64,000 nucleotides of DNA from Streptomyces justiciae (GCF_015163075.1 NZ_JADDXU010000005.1:1-64000); one strand, 5' to 3'; shown: positions 8,656 to 19,990, counted from the first letter of the stretch. Notes: generated by a model from the sequence alone, not told the origin. A program made the numbers and translations.

Positions 8656-8669
8656 AAGTGATATCACTT
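8656..8669. promoter_or_regulatory. 14-bp perfect palindrome in the SPFH/PBP divergent region
   Basis: AAGTGATATCACTT is perfectly self-complementary. It lies 42 bases upstream of the SPFH start and about 170 upstream of the penicillin-binding protein, inside an AT-richer patch. It is a probable operator for a dimeric regulator, possibly the ribbon-helix-helix protein encoded at the end of the SPFH operon. Confidence 0.5.
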
Positions 8670-8835
8670 TTATCGCCGAGAGCAACCCTTTACGCCCTTC
8701 GCACGTCGGTTCCATAGGGGCGGGTGCTGATTGTCACGTCCGCAAAAGGCCGGATCGGCCGCCCTTTGTCACATCTCCCGGTGTTAGCTTTCTGAGCTGA
8801 CCTGAGCGGCGAACCTGTGTGACAGACGTGCACAC

Positions 8836-11151
8836 ATGAACGAAGCGGAGCGGAACGGACCCATGGGACGAGCGGAAGAAAGACGAGCGCGGCAGCGCGG
8901 CGGTCGACGTGCCGCGCCCAAGCGCCGTTCGTCGCGGGCGGCCACAAGCGGCAGCGTCGGCGCCGAGAAGAGCCTCATACGTAGGCTGTTCACCTGGAAG
9001 AAGATCCTGGGCGCGTTCCTCGGCTTCTGCCTGCTCGGCATCGGCGCCTTCATCGTGCTGTACATGATGGTCGAGGTTCCCGAAGGGAACGCCGACGCCA
9101 AGCTCCAGAGCAACACCATCAAGTACAGCAACGGTGACGTCCTGGTCCGGGACGGCAAGGTGAACCGCGAGAACGTGGAGCTCGCCAAGATCCCCAAGAA
9201 GGTGCAGCTCACCTTTGTCGCCGCCGAGAACAAGACCTTCTACCAGGACTCCGGCGTCGACCTGAAGGGCACCGCCCGCGGTCTGCTCAACACGCTGTCC
9301 GGCAAGGGCAAGCAGGGTGGTTCGACGATCACCCAGCAGTACGTCAAGAACTACTACCTGACCCCGGACCAGACGATCACCCGCAAGCTCAGGGAGCTGG
9401 TGATCTCGCTCAAGGTGGACCGCCAGAAGTCCAAGGACGAGATCCTCGAGGGCTACATCAACACCAGCTACTACGGCCGCGGCGCCAACGGCATCCAGGC
9501 CGCCGCGCAGGCGTACTACCGCGTCGACGCCGACCAGCTCAGCGTCGAGCAGGGCGCGTACCTCGCCGCGCTGCTCCAGGCGCCGAGCCAGTACGACTGG
9601 AACGTCGCCTCGGACTACAGCAAGAAGCTCGTCAAGGACCGCTGGAACTACGTCCTCGACAACATGGTCGAGGAGGGCTGGCTGGACGCCGGCAAGCGCG
9701 CGGACATGGAGTTCCCGGTTCCGAAGAAGCCCAAGGCCGAGGCCGGGCTCAAGGGGCAGAAGGGCTACTTCGTCAAGCTGGCCAAGCAGCAGCTCATCAA
9801 GCAGTTGATGGCCAACGACGGCCTCACCGAGGACGAGGCGCAGGCACAGTACGACAAGGGTGGCTGGACCATCACCCTGAACATCGACAAGAAGAAGCAG
9901 GCGCAGCTGGAGAAGGCCGTCAAGACCCAGCTCACCGACAAGCTGGACCCGGACAAGCGCGAGGTCGACAAGAACATCCAGGCCGGCGCCGTGTCCGTCG
10001 ACCCCAAGACGGGCAAGATCGTCGCCCTCTACGGCGGCGCGGACTACGTCAAGCACGACTACAACAACGCCAACCGCGAGGACTACCAGCCCGCGTCGAC
10101 GTTCAAGCCGGTCATCCTGGCCGCCGCCCTGGAGGAGGGCGCCGAGACCCAGGACGGCGACAAGATCAGCGCGAGCACGATCTACGACGGCACGAGCAAG
10201 CGTCCCGTCGAGGGCAGCGACATCGCCTTCGACCCGGAGAACGAGGACGACACCGACTACGGCGACGTCACCGTCCAGACGGCGATGAACAAGTCCATCA
10301 ACTCCGTCTTCGCGCAGATGGGCGTCGACGTCGGCATGGACAAGGTCCTGGACACCGCCGACAAGCTCGGCATGGACACCGGCGACCTGAAGGCGCTGCC
10401 CGCCTACACCCTGGGCACCATGGGCGCGAGCCCGATCCAGATGGCCGGCGTCTACGCCACCCTCGACAACCATGGCAAGAAGGTCACCCCGACCATCATC
10501 AAGTCGGCCGAGCGCAACGGCAGTCAGGTCGAGATGCCGGACCCGATCGGCGAGCAGGTCATCAGCCGCGAGACCGCCGACACGGTGACCTCCGTGCTGA
10601 CGGGCGTGGTCGACGACGGTACGGCCAAGACGTCCGTCCGCGACAACCCGCTGCGCGACGGCCAGGAGGTCGCGGGCAAGACGGGTACGTCCGACGACAA
10701 CAAGTCGGCCTGGTTCACGGGTTACACCCCCGACCTGGTCACGTCGGTCGGCCTGTTCGGCGAGAACCACGCCAAGCCGGGACAGGCCAAGATGTACGGC
10801 GCCGGCGGCTTCGACCGCGTCAACGGCGGTGGCTTCCCGGCGCAGATCTGGGCGGCGTACATGTTCGGCGTGACGTCCACGTCCGCCGAGTTCGACCTGG
10901 ACACCGACCAGGGCGCGGCGGTCGAGCCGTCGTACACCCCGACGCAGACGCCCAGCCAGACGGCGACGCAGACGCCGACGGAGGAGCCGACGACCCAGGA
11001 GCCGACGACCGAGGCCCCGACGACCGAGGCCCCGACGCAGACGCCGACCCAGACCCCGACCCAGACGCCGACGCAAACACCCACGCAGACGCCGACGACG
11101 AGGCCACCGGCGGACGACACGGACCCGGTGGATCCGGGGCTGGGGCAGTAG
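8836..11151 (+). CDS. Class A penicillin-binding protein (GT51 transglycosylase + transpeptidase)
   Basis: A 771-residue bifunctional peptidoglycan synthase. A basic cytoplasmic tail (RAEERRARQRGGRRAAPKRR) and one membrane helix (LGAFLGFCLLGIGAFIVLYM) precede the GT51 domain. That domain is marked by FVAAENKTFYQDSGVDLKGT with the catalytic Glu, GGSTITQQYVKN and YINTSYYGRGANGIQAAAQA. The transpeptidase has the SxxK nucleophile in QPASTFKPVILAA, the SxN-type motif in MNKSINSVF, and KTGT in VAGKTGTSDDN. The last 75 residues are a Thr/Gln/Pro repeat tail outside the membrane. The start is uncertain: ATG 8863, preceded by GGAACGGA, is as likely as ATG 8836. It ends at a strong terminator. Confidence 0.88.
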   Translation: MNEAERNGPMGRAEERRARQRGGRRAAPKRRSSRAATSGSVGAEKSLIRRLFTWKKILGAFLGFCLLGIGAFIVLYMMVEVPEGNADAKLQSNTIKYSNGDVLVRDGKVNRENVELAKIPKKVQLTFVAAENKTFYQDSGVDLKGTARGLLNTLSGKGKQGGSTITQQYVKNYYLTPDQTITRKLRELVISLKVDRQKSKDEILEGYINTSYYGRGANGIQAAAQAYYRVDADQLSVEQGAYLAALLQAPSQYDWNVASDYSKKLVKDRWNYVLDNMVEEGWLDAGKRADMEFPVPKKPKAEAGLKGQKGYFVKLAKQQLIKQLMANDGLTEDEAQAQYDKGGWTITLNIDKKKQAQLEKAVKTQLTDKLDPDKREVDKNIQAGAVSVDPKTGKIVALYGGADYVKHDYNNANREDYQPASTFKPVILAAALEEGAETQDGDKISASTIYDGTSKRPVEGSDIAFDPENEDDTDYGDVTVQTAMNKSINSVFAQMGVDVGMDKVLDTADKLGMDTGDLKALPAYTLGTMGASPIQMAGVYATLDNHGKKVTPTIIKSAERNGSQVEMPDPIGEQVISRETADTVTSVLTGVVDDGTAKTSVRDNPLRDGQEVAGKTGTSDDNKSAWFTGYTPDLVTSVGLFGENHAKPGQAKMYGAGGFDRVNGGGFPAQIWAAYMFGVTSTSAEFDLDTDQGAAVEPSYTPTQTPSQTATQTPTEEPTTQEPTTEAPTTEAPTQTPTQTPTQTPTQTPTQTPTTRPPADDTDPVDPGLGQ
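10935..11105 (+). repeat. In-gene short tandem repeats coding a Thr-Gln/Glu-Thr-Pro tail
   Basis: Units of about 12 bases (ACGCAGACGCCG and variants with ACCGAGGCCCCG) repeat in frame at the 3' end of the penicillin-binding protein, giving TPTQTPTQ and TTEAPTTEAP runs. The tail resembles cell-wall-spanning linkers. Copy number is likely to vary between strains. Confidence 0.7.
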
Positions 11152-11164
11152 CCGCAGGCAGACA

Positions 11165-11200
11165 GAAGGGGGCGCCCGGTTCTCACCGGGCGCCCCCTTC
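11165..11200. terminator. Strong bidirectional terminator after the penicillin-binding protein
   Basis: A perfect 16-bp stem with a four-base loop, between the stop at 11151 (+) and the converging stop at 11222 (-). The flanking GAA/TTC gives a short T-rich exit on both strands. Confidence 0.85.
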
Positions 11201-11221
11201 TCCGTGTCCGCCTCGCGGGGG

Positions 11222-13279
11222 TCAGCCCCCGCGGTTCAGCTCGAACCAGACGACCTTCCCGGTGCTCAGCCGGGTCGCCCCCCACCGCCGCGCCAGCCGG
11301 TTGACGAGGTACAGGCCGCGCCCGCCCTCGTCGGTGGCCCGCGCCTGGCGCAGCCGGGGCAACTGGGGTACGTCGTCGCCGACTTCGCAGCGCAGCACGT
11401 CGGTCCGCAGCAGCCGCAGCGTCACCGGCCGTGAGGCATACCGCACCGCGTTGGTGACGACCTCGCTGACGAGCAGCTCCACCGAGTCGCTCATCTCCTC
11501 CATGCCCCAGCGCGACAAGGCCCGCCGGGCCAGCCGCCGGGCACGGCCGGGAGCCGCGTCCTCCGGCTCCAGGAACCAGTACGCGACGTCGCTGGGCGCG
11601 ATCCCGTCGAAGCGGGCGGCGAGCAGCGCGATGTCGTCGTCCCGGTCGCCGGGGCCGAGCATGTCGAGCACCTCGTCGCAGAGGGCCTCAAGGGGTGGCG
11701 GATGATCAGGGCCGGTCAGCTGCGCGGTCGCGGCGAGCTTCTCGCGCAACTGCTCTATGCCGGTCCACACGTCCCGCAGCCGCGACTCGACGAGCCCGTC
11801 CGTGTAGAGGAGCAGGGTCGCTCCGGCCGGGGCGTCCAGCTCTACGGCCTCGAAGTCGACGCCGCCGACACCGATCGGCGCGCCCGGGGGCACCCGCAGC
11901 ACCTCGGCCCGGCCGCCCAGATGCAGCAGGACCGGCGGCGGATGCCCGGCGTTGGCGATCGTGATCCGGTGCGAGACCGGGTCGTAGACGGCGTACAGGC
12001 AGGTCGCCATCCGGTCCGTGCCGAGCCGCTGCGCCTGTTCGTCGAGGTGGTGCAGCACCTCCTGCGGGGGCAGGTCGAGCCCGGCGAGCGTCTGCGCGGT
12101 GGTCCGCAACTGGCCCATGATCGCGGCCGATGTCATGGAGTGGCCCATGACATCGCCGACGACCAGCGCGACGCGGCTTCCCGGCAGCGGGATCGCGTCG
12201 TACCAGTCGCCGCCCACGCGCGCGGTCTCGGCGGCCGGCAGATAGCGGGAGGCCAGCCGGACGCCGGTGGGGCGCGGGAGGGTCTCCGGGAGCATGGTCC
12301 GCTGGAGCTCGTCGGCGATGTAGGCCTCACGGCCGTACAGCACCGCCTTGTCGATGCCCAGCGCGCTGTGCGTGGCGAGCTGGGCGGCGACCAGGAGGTC
12401 GTCCGGCTCGAACGCGATGCGCTCCGGGCGGCGCAGGAACAGCGCGGCACCGATGACCCGGCGCCGGCCACGCAGAGGGGCGAGGATGGCCCGCTGTCCG
12501 GCGGGCACGATCAACTCGCCGCCCTCGCCGAGCAGTTCCGGCAGCGCGGCGCGGGCCGCGGGGGAGTCCGTGAAGACCGGGCGTACGCCGCGCAGCACCT
12601 CGGCGAGCGCGCCACCCGCCCGCACCTCGCACAGCTCGGCGGTGACCGCCGACAGCTCGGTCAGCTCCGTCGGCTCCGGCTGGAGCGCGGGCGAGACGAA
12701 ACCGCCCTCGGTGTCCCGCTCCTCCGGGATGCGGTCCGTGCGGCGCAGCCGCAGCACCAGCGGGCCGGTGGGCCGCTCGTCGCCGACCGGCAGCGGGTCG
12801 CGCAGATAGACCAGGATCGCGTCGGAGAACGTCGGCACGGTCGCCCGGCACAGCCCCATCACGATCTCGTCGAGGTCGATGCCGCGGGCGATCCGCCGGG
12901 TCGCCGCGCCCACGAAGCGCAGCCGGTCCCCGTCCCGTCGCATCGGCGTGGGCCGGCCGGGCTGCACGCCCTGTCCGGTACGCCGCTCACTGGACGCGGA
13001 GTCGCCCCCGGTCTGGGCCGGGATCACGTCGGGCAGCTCGGACACGGGCCTCGGCCGGTGGGTGTCGGGCTCGGCGGCGACCGTGGGCTGGGAGTGCTCG
13101 GGGTCGCTGCCGGGCGGCGGTGTGGTCATGTCGGATCCGGGGGCAGGCGTCTCGCCGGCGCGGGCTTGTGCCGGTAAGGCGCCAGGCGGGGGCGTGGAGG
13201 CACGCAGGAGCGCCCCGCGGGGGTCCGCGGGGTCGGCGCCCGTCTGGGGGCGCTCGAAGGAGGTGGGCTGCTCCGTCAC
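11222..13279 (-). CDS. SpoIIE-type PP2C phosphatase with GAF and anti-sigma-kinase-like ATPase domains
   Basis: A 685-residue soluble signalling protein. The first 105 residues are Pro-rich and disordered. A GAF-like sensor region follows (residues about 110-330, with RRVIGAALFLRRPERIAFEP near its end). The SpoIIE/PP2C domain has GGDWYDAIPLPGSRVALVVG with the metal-binding Asp residues, DVMGHSMTSAAIMGQLRTT, and TLLLYTDGLVESR. The C-terminal HATPase_c domain carries SVELLVSEVVTNAVRYASRP and DEGGRGLYLVNRLARRWGAT. The family dephosphorylates anti-anti-sigma factors, and the ATPase may act as their kinase, so this one protein could work both ways. GTG 13279 is the start. It appears monocistronic. 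Confidence 0.88.
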   Translation of the reverse strand: MTEQPTSFERPQTGADPADPRGALLRASTPPPGALPAQARAGETPAPGSDMTTPPPGSDPEHSQPTVAAEPDTHRPRPVSELPDVIPAQTGGDSASSERRTGQGVQPGRPTPMRRDGDRLRFVGAATRRIARGIDLDEIVMGLCRATVPTFSDAILVYLRDPLPVGDERPTGPLVLRLRRTDRIPEERDTEGGFVSPALQPEPTELTELSAVTAELCEVRAGGALAEVLRGVRPVFTDSPAARAALPELLGEGGELIVPAGQRAILAPLRGRRRVIGAALFLRRPERIAFEPDDLLVAAQLATHSALGIDKAVLYGREAYIADELQRTMLPETLPRPTGVRLASRYLPAAETARVGGDWYDAIPLPGSRVALVVGDVMGHSMTSAAIMGQLRTTAQTLAGLDLPPQEVLHHLDEQAQRLGTDRMATCLYAVYDPVSHRITIANAGHPPPVLLHLGGRAEVLRVPPGAPIGVGGVDFEAVELDAPAGATLLLYTDGLVESRLRDVWTGIEQLREKLAATAQLTGPDHPPPLEALCDEVLDMLGPGDRDDDIALLAARFDGIAPSDVAYWFLEPEDAAPGRARRLARRALSRWGMEEMSDSVELLVSEVVTNAVRYASRPVTLRLLRTDVLRCEVGDDVPQLPRLRQARATDEGGRGLYLVNRLARRWGATRLSTGKVVWFELNRGG

Positions 13280-13571
13280 GCGTGTCGATTCCGTCCGTTG
13301 GGGGCTGCGCGCCGCGCGTGCAGTTCGTCCCGCAGAAATGCCGATACCCGGATTGGCTGCCCCAGGAACGGAATTCCCGCGTGGTCAGAGGCTGTTCCTG
13401 TGCCGCGGCCGGACCGTCCGACCGCGCCCGTGTTGCCCTCGTACCCCTCGATCACGTCCTGCCGCCCCTCGGTGACGAATGGTCAAGCTCAGTGCACGCT
13501 CCGGTAGTTGCCGCCGCGCGCTCTTGCGGAGGACGATCCTACGTTTGTTGCCCGGGGGCGCATCAAGGGTC

Positions 13572-14264
13572 TCATGAGGACACGTGCGCGGGCGTACGGT
13601 CCCAGTCCTCCGGGAGCAACGGTACGACCCAGGACGGATCGGGGCGCCAGTGCTGCCAGCCGTCCGCGTACGGCCGGCCCCAAGCCCGGATCACCTCCAC
13701 CGCGGACCGGCCCGCCGCCAGGACCTGTTCGGCCTGTCCTGCGTCCATCAGGCCGTCACGCTGGGCCTGCGCGAACTCGTCCTCGTCGCGCCAGTGCCAA
13801 CTGCGGTCCGGGTGCACGGAGATGTCGAGGAAGTGGTCCTCGGAGTCGACCCCGCCGTCCCAACGCGTCAGCGGCGTCTCGAGGTTCACGTACCAGTTCT
13901 TGAACTGCCAGCCCGGCTCCCAGAACAGCCACACCGACCACGGCTCACCGGGCCGCGCCAGCTTCAGCACGCCCGTGCCGAACCAGCGGTCGCGCTGGAC
14001 GGCACGGGGCTTGGTGTACCGCGTCTCCAGCGGCTCCGCGTGCACGGGCGTGCCGTCGGCGAGCACCGGCTTCACGCACTCGGTCCCCGGCGCCATCCAC
14101 ACGGCGAGCAGCTCGGGGTCGTCCCGCACGACGGTCACAGGGCGTGCGATGTGGAAGCGCTCGCCGCCGTTCTCCCGGTAGCGCCACAGGATCTGACTCC
14201 CGGGCTCCCAGAAGGACGCCGACGTACCCGCTTCCGCTGCTCTCACCGCTCCACCCTCTGCCAT
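13572..14264 (-). CDS. DUF402 domain protein (FomD-like)
   Basis: A 230-residue soluble protein. The DUF402 region spans about residues 100-190: WSVWLFWEPGWQFKNWYVN, then VDSEDHFLDISVHPDRSW with the acidic metal-binding residues, and WRDEDEFAQAQRDGLM. DUF402 proteins include FomD, a nucleotidyl-phosphonate hydrolase, and RNA/nucleotide-associated phosphatases. The conserved Asp/Glu residues here suggest a metal-dependent hydrolase, but the substrate is unknown. The N-terminal half (FWEPGSQILWRYRENGGERF) is typical of the longer actinobacterial form. It is separated by 292 bases from the SpoIIE gene and by 72 from fumC. Confidence 0.75.
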   Translation of the reverse strand: MAEGGAVRAAEAGTSASFWEPGSQILWRYRENGGERFHIARPVTVVRDDPELLAVWMAPGTECVKPVLADGTPVHAEPLETRYTKPRAVQRDRWFGTGVLKLARPGEPWSVWLFWEPGWQFKNWYVNLETPLTRWDGGVDSEDHFLDISVHPDRSWHWRDEDEFAQAQRDGLMDAGQAEQVLAAGRSAVEVIRAWGRPYADGWQHWRPDPSWVVPLLPEDWDRTPAHVSS

Positions 14265-14336
14265 GCACAGATATTAGGTGCCCCGGGCATACGACGCTGC
14301 GGCACGCGTCACGGTTCTCCGGGGCGGCGTCTGTTG

Positions 14337-15722
<1,386 letters not shown>

Positions 15723-15777
15723 GCCGGGTACAGCGGTCGGGAAGCCGAGGTTGTTCCGGGACGTGGGCCGAACGGGC

Positions 15778-16740
15778 TCAGCAGCTGAGCTCGCCCTGCG
15801 CGGAGACCGTGCACTCGGTCACGAAGGGTTCGACGGGGCGCAACTGGAACGTCTGCTCGCGGTGCTCGGAGATGCCGTGGACGGTGAAGCCCTTGCCGTT
15901 GTTCGTGATCTCCTGCGTGTGGGTGCCCTCGGAGTCGACGTAGGTGGCCTCGAACGCCTTCCAGGTGCAGTCCTCCGTCCCGGAGGTGACCTCGATGCGC
16001 AGTCCGCCCGGAGTGGCCCCGTTGCCGAGGTCGATCTTGCGGTGGGCGAAGAACGGCTTCCCGAAGTTCTCGTCCGCGGCGGTGTCGAGCGGGACGGGAT
16101 CGGCGCGCGTCAGATCGAAGAGCATGCCGTCGTAGCCGCCGCCCGCTTGGCCCTTCCTCTCGATGGCCGTGGTGGCCTTGGCCGGTGTGCAGCTGAGGCC
16201 CTTCACCCGCAGGTCGTTGATGACGAGGCCGGCCTGCCGGTCGCTGAGGAGGTCCATGAGCCAGACCTCGGAGTACCCGGGATACGAGATCCCCATGGAG
16301 GGGCTGCGGACGTCGCTGTAGGAGACGCCCCGGCCGTGGTGGGCCGCCATGAAGGGCTGGAGCTTCCCCTCCTCCATGCTCATGCCCAGCAGTGTCCGCT
16401 TGTCCGCGGCGGAGAAGGGGACGTCGAAGAGCGTCGCCTCGGTGTCCTGCGTGTCCAGCCGGACGGAGGCGGTGAAGGCCGGCCCCTCGTGGTCGATCTT
16501 GTCGTCGGCCTCGCTGGCGACCCGGGCGTCGTGCTCGGCGAAGAACCAGTCGGTGCCCCTGGCCGCGAGGACGCCCAGGACGGTGACCATCGCTGTGAAG
16601 GCCAGGCTGACGGCGATCCGCCGATTGCGGGCCCGCCGCTCCAGCCCCGCAGCCTCGGGCACGACCGTGGCGACGACGTCGTCCGCGAGCGCGGACGCAC
16701 GAGGGTTCGGCTCGGGCGGCGGCGTGCTGGTGTCGGACAT
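15778..16740 (-). CDS. Hypothetical membrane-anchored protein between the fumarases
   Basis: A 320-residue protein not assigned to a family. It has a cytoplasmic N-terminus of about 40 residues, one membrane helix ([20 protein letters not shown]), and a large extracytoplasmic domain of about 255 residues. Four Cys there ([27 protein letters not shown]) could make two disulfides, which fits the export orientation. No lipobox and no catalytic motif are visible. It lies 55 bases upstream of fumC and 98 downstream of the class I fumarase start side, all on one strand, so it may be cotranscribed. That alone does not tie it to the TCA cycle. Confidence 0.65.
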   Translation of the reverse strand: MSDTSTPPPEPNPRASALADDVVATVVPEAAGLERRARNRRIAVSLAFTAMVTVLGVLAARGTDWFFAEHDARVASEADDKIDHEGPAFTASVRLDTQDTEATLFDVPFSAADKRTLLGMSMEEGKLQPFMAAHHGRGVSYSDVRSPSMGISYPGYSEVWLMDLLSDRQAGLVINDLRVKGLSCTPAKATTAIERKGQAGGGYDGMLFDLTRADPVPLDTAADENFGKPFFAHRKIDLGNGATPGGLRIEVTSGTEDCTWKAFEATYVDSEGTHTQEITNNGKGFTVHGISEHREQTFQLRPVEPFVTECTVSAQGELSC

Positions 16741-16838
16741 GAGGCGGGACCCACCTGGAGTAAATGACCGTGACGAAAAGGGAGTTGATGTTACGTCACG
16801 AACCTGTCCCCGGGTGCGCCCGCCTCAGGGAAGCCCGG

Positions 16839-18506
16839 TTACGCCAGCCCGGGGCCGCGCACGGGGATGGTGGTGAACGTCGGTGCCGGTGCCGGGTCCT
16901 GGAAGAAGTCGTTGCCCTTGTCGTCGACCACGATGAACGCCGGGAAGTCCTCGACCTCGATCTTCCAGACCGCCTCCATGCCGAGCTCCTCGTACTCGAC
17001 GACCTCGACCTTCTTGATGCAGTCCTGGGCGAGGCGGGCGGCGGGGCCGCCGATGGAGCCGAGGTAGAAGCCACCGTGGGTGTCGCAGGCGTTGGTGACC
17101 TGGGCGGAACGGTTGCCCTTCGCCAGCATCACCTTCGAGCCGCCCGCCGCCTGGAACTGCTCCACGTAGGAGTCCATACGGCCGGCCGTCGTCGGGCCGA
17201 AGGAGCCGGACGCGTAACCCTCGGGCGTCTTCGCCGGGCCCGCGTAGTACACCGGGTGGTCCTTCAGGTACTGCGGCATCTCCTCACCCGCGTCGAGCCG
17301 CTCCTTGATCTTGGCGTGCGCGATGTCACGGGCCACGACGAGCGGACCGGAGAGCGACAGCCGGGTCTTCACCGGGTACTTCGTGAGCTCCGCGAGGATC
17401 GTCTCCATCGGCTGGTTCAGGTCGATCTTGACGACGTCCCCGTCCTGCTCCAGGTGCTCGTCCGTCGTCTCCGGCAGGAACCGCGCCGGGTCCGTCTCCA
17501 GCTGCTCCAGGAAGACACCCTCGGCCGTGATCTTCGCGACCGCCTGGCGGTCGGCGGAGCAGGAGACGGCGATGGCGACCGGGCAGGACGCGCCATGACG
17601 GGGGAGGCGGACCACCCGTACGTCGTGGCAGAAGTACTTGCCGCCGAACTGCGCGCCGATGCCGATCTTCTGCGTCAGCTCGAAGACCTTCTCCTCCAGC
17701 TCCTTGTCCCGGAAGCCGTGACCCAGCTCCGAGCCCTCGGCCGGGATCTCGTCCAGGTAGTGCGCGGAGGCGTACTTCGCTGTCTTCAGGGCGTACTCGG
17801 CGCTCGTACCGCCGACCACGATCGCCAGGTGGTACGGCGGGCAGGCGGCCGTACCCAGCGAACGGATCTTCTCCTCCAGGAACTTCATCATGGAGGCCTC
17901 GTTCAGGACGGCCTTCGTCTCCTGGTAGAGGAAGGACTTGTTGGCGCTGCCGCCGCCCTTCGCCATGAACAGGAACTTGTACGCGCCGCCGTCGGTGGCG
18001 TACAGCTCGATCTGCGCCGGGAGATTGGACCCCGTGTTCTTCTCGTCCCACATGGTCAGCGGGGCCATCTGCGAGTAGCGCAGGTTCAGGTTGAGGTACG
18101 CGTCGTAGATGCCCTTCGACAGGGCCGCCTCGTCGCCGCCCTCGGTGAGGACGTTCTGGCCGCGCTTGCCCATCACGATCGCCGTACCGGTGTCCTGGCA
18201 CATCGGCAGGACGCCCGCCGCCGCGATGTTCGCGTTCTTCAGCAGGTCGAGGGCCACGAACTTGTCGTTGCTCGACGCCTCGGGGTCGTCGATGATCCGG
18301 CGCAGCTGGGCCAGGTGGGCCGGGCGCAGGTAGTGCTGGATGTCGTGGATGGCCTCTTCGGCGAGCTTGCGCAGCGCCTCCGGCTCGACCTTGAGGAACG
18401 TGCGCCCGTCGGCCTCGAAGGTGGAGACACCCTCGGAGGTCACCAGCCGGTAGGGGGTGGTGTCCTCTCCCATGGGGAGCAGATCGGTGTACGCGAACTC
18501 AGGCAT
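16839..18506 (-). CDS. fumB: Class I (iron-sulfur) fumarate hydratase
   Basis: A 555-residue enzyme of the oxygen-sensitive [4Fe-4S] fumarase family (FumA/FumB type), fused alpha and beta parts. The alpha part shows [19 protein letters not shown] with a cluster Cys and [17 protein letters not shown] second Cys lies in [19 protein letters not shown] and a third in [10 protein letters not shown]. The beta part carries [20 protein letters not shown] and [19 protein letters not shown]. It performs the same fumarate/malate reaction as FumC 1.1 kb away. A purine-rich site (GAGGAA) precedes ATG 18506. The symbol follows the S. coelicolor name as I remember it. Confidence 0.92.
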   Translation of the reverse strand: MPEFAYTDLLPMGEDTTPYRLVTSEGVSTFEADGRTFLKVEPEALRKLAEEAIHDIQHYLRPAHLAQLRRIIDDPEASSNDKFVALDLLKNANIAAAGVLPMCQDTGTAIVMGKRGQNVLTEGGDEAALSKGIYDAYLNLNLRYSQMAPLTMWDEKNTGSNLPAQIELYATDGGAYKFLFMAKGGGSANKSFLYQETKAVLNEASMMKFLEEKIRSLGTAACPPYHLAIVVGGTSAEYALKTAKYASAHYLDEIPAEGSELGHGFRDKELEEKVFELTQKIGIGAQFGGKYFCHDVRVVRLPRHGASCPVAIAVSCSADRQAVAKITAEGVFLEQLETDPARFLPETTDEHLEQDGDVVKIDLNQPMETILAELTKYPVKTRLSLSGPLVVARDIAHAKIKERLDAGEEMPQYLKDHPVYYAGPAKTPEGYASGSFGPTTAGRMDSYVEQFQAAGGSKVMLAKGNRSAQVTNACDTHGGFYLGSIGGPAARLAQDCIKKVEVVEYEELGMEAVWKIEVEDFPAFIVVDDKGNDFFQDPAPAPTFTTIPVRGPGLA

Positions 18507-18672
18507 CTCAGCCCATTCCTCACTCGAACGACGGCGGCCGGCCTCCGTTGGCAGGCCTCACCAGCCTAGAACCTGTCCAAGGCGGGAAGCTTGTGAGGTA
18601 AGGCTCAGTTCGCGGCGACCGGGTTTTCCACAGGCCTAGTCGCGATCTATCGCGTTTGGGTACGCTGCTGCC

Positions 18673-19365
18673 GTGGACCTTGAGAAGCAGACTCCGCCCG
18701 CTGCCACCACCGACCTGCGCGCCTCCGACGCCGACCGCGACCGCGTCGCGGACATCCTGCGCGAGGCCCTCGCCGAGGGCCGCCTGACCGCCGACGAGCA
18801 CGCCGAGCGGGTCGAGGGCGTGCTGGCCGCCAAGACCGTGGGTGAGCTGGACGTCTTCATCCAGGACCTGCCGGCCGCGCACGCCCGCCGGGAGACGGCG
18901 ACGACGTACGCCGTGGCCCCGAACCGCCCGACCGCGGGCGCCGTCCCGGTCGACCCCGACGAGAACGTGGTCGCGGTGTTCAGCACCGCCGTCCGCAAGG
19001 GCCGCTGGCGCGCGGGCCGCCGCATCCACGCGTACGCGATCTTCGGCAGCGTCGAGATCGACCTCAGCGAGGCCCTCTTCGAGTACCAGCAGGTCGTGGT
19101 CAAGGCGATCTCGGTCTTCGGCAGCATCGAGGTCCGCGTCCCGGAGAACGTGTCGCTGCGCGGCACCGGCGGCGGCGTCCTCGGCAACTTCGAGGTGCAC
19201 ACCCTCGACGCGGCCGACCCCGAGGCCCCGGTGGTCTACGTGGACGGCTGGGCCGTGCTCGGCAACATCGAGGGCAGGCCCCGGCGTGGCAAGCTCGTCG
19301 CGGACATCCTCGATCGCGTCCAGCACAAGGTCGACCGGAGTTTGCGCAAACACCTGGACCGTTGA
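18673..19365 (+). CDS. DUF1707 domain protein with LiaF-like C-terminus
   Basis: A 230-residue soluble protein. The DUF1707 segment (residues about 15-65) is clear: LRASDADRDRVADILREALA, GRLTADEHAERVEGVLAAKT and VGELDVFIQDLP. The C-terminal half has repeated glycine-edged strands (AIFGSVEIDLSEALF, SVFGSIEVRVPENVSL, LGNFEVHT, VLGNIEG) typical of the LiaF/YvqF cell-wall-active fold. Proteins of this kind are often membrane-associated stress or sigma-factor partners, but no membrane helix is seen here. GTG 18673 is the start. It diverges from the class I fumarase and lies upstream of the WhiB-like gene on the same strand. Confidence 0.8.
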   Translation: MDLEKQTPPAATTDLRASDADRDRVADILREALAEGRLTADEHAERVEGVLAAKTVGELDVFIQDLPAAHARRETATTYAVAPNRPTAGAVPVDPDENVVAVFSTAVRKGRWRAGRRIHAYAIFGSVEIDLSEALFEYQQVVVKAISVFGSIEVRVPENVSLRGTGGGVLGNFEVHTLDAADPEAPVVYVDGWAVLGNIEGRPRRGKLVADILDRVQHKVDRSLRKHLDR

Positions 19366-19539
19366 CGGTTGTGAATCCGACGCCGCCCGAGGGGAGTTGG
19401 TCCACTCACAGCCCACTCACAATCCCGCGCGGCACCACCCGGAATCCAGCGGTTCGGAACTCAGTGCATAGGCACGCGTACAACGGGTAGGCCTTGCTGC
19501 ATCGTCTCTCGCTCGCGAAGCCGTCGTCAGGAGTAGACC

Positions 19540-19917
19540 GTGCTGCAACCGCCGCATTCGTCCCTGCAGGTAGCTGTTGTTCCGGCTCAGCGGGTGCCAG
19601 TGCGAGACAGGGACCAAGACGCACCATGGCACACCGAGGCGGTGTGCCGCCGCGACGAGGCCGGCCTGTTCTTCGCCCCCTCCAAGGAACCCACCGCGGC
19701 GCGCCTCTCCCGCGAAGAGGCCGCGAAGCGGGTCTGCGCCCGCTGTCCCGTCATGGTCGAGTGCCGCGAGCACGCCCTCCTGCAACCCGAGCCCTACGGC
19801 GTCTGGGGCGGCCTGACAGCCGCGGAACGCCGAGTGGTCCTGGCGAGGAGGCGCCGCCGCGACATGGAACTGAAGAAGGCGGCAAGGACGACGGACCGCA
19901 TAGCGCAGGCAGGCTAG
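19540..19917 (+). CDS. wblI: WhiB-family transcriptional regulator (WblI-like)
   Basis: A small iron-sulfur regulator of 125 residues. Its four cluster Cys are C36, C66, C69 and C75 (CRRDE; CARCPVMVEC), with the family G[VI]WGG turn as YGVWGGLTAAERRVV and a basic C-terminal tail (LARRRRRDMELKKAAR) for DNA contact. Wbl proteins bind region 4 of the principal sigma factor and act at promoters. The start is GTG 19540 with an AGGAG site. The N-terminal 30 residues lack Cys and look like an extension. The WblI name rests on its position between the class I fumarase and glpX, as I recall it in S. coelicolor. Confidence 0.82.
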   Translation: MLQPPHSSLQVAVVPAQRVPVRDRDQDAPWHTEAVCRRDEAGLFFAPSKEPTAARLSREEAAKRVCARCPVMVECREHALLQPEPYGVWGGLTAAERRVVLARRRRRDMELKKAARTTDRIAQAG

Positions 19918-19932
19918 ACAGCAGCATGCCGA

Positions 19933-19972
19933 AGGGGCGCTCCCTCCGCACCGGGAGCGCCCCTCGCTTTTT
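19933..19972 (+). terminator. Rho-independent terminator after wblI
   Basis: A perfect 12-bp stem (19933-19944 with 19953-19964), an 8-base loop, and a T5 run at 19968-19972. Confidence 0.85.
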
Positions 19973-19990
19973 GACGTACGGGGGATGAGG

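Noticed and set aside
8734..11076. 780-codon minus-strand frame opposite the penicillin-binding protein
   Set aside because: Leu/Val/Arg-rich antisense frame; the plus strand has GT51 and transpeptidase motifs.
10935..11105. Possible CRISPR-like repeat array
   Set aside because: Units are about 12 bases, in frame, without unique spacers. They encode a Thr/Pro tail.
11702..13177. Plus-strand frame opposite the first SpoIIE phosphatase
   Set aside because: Antisense image; no ribosome site or domain.
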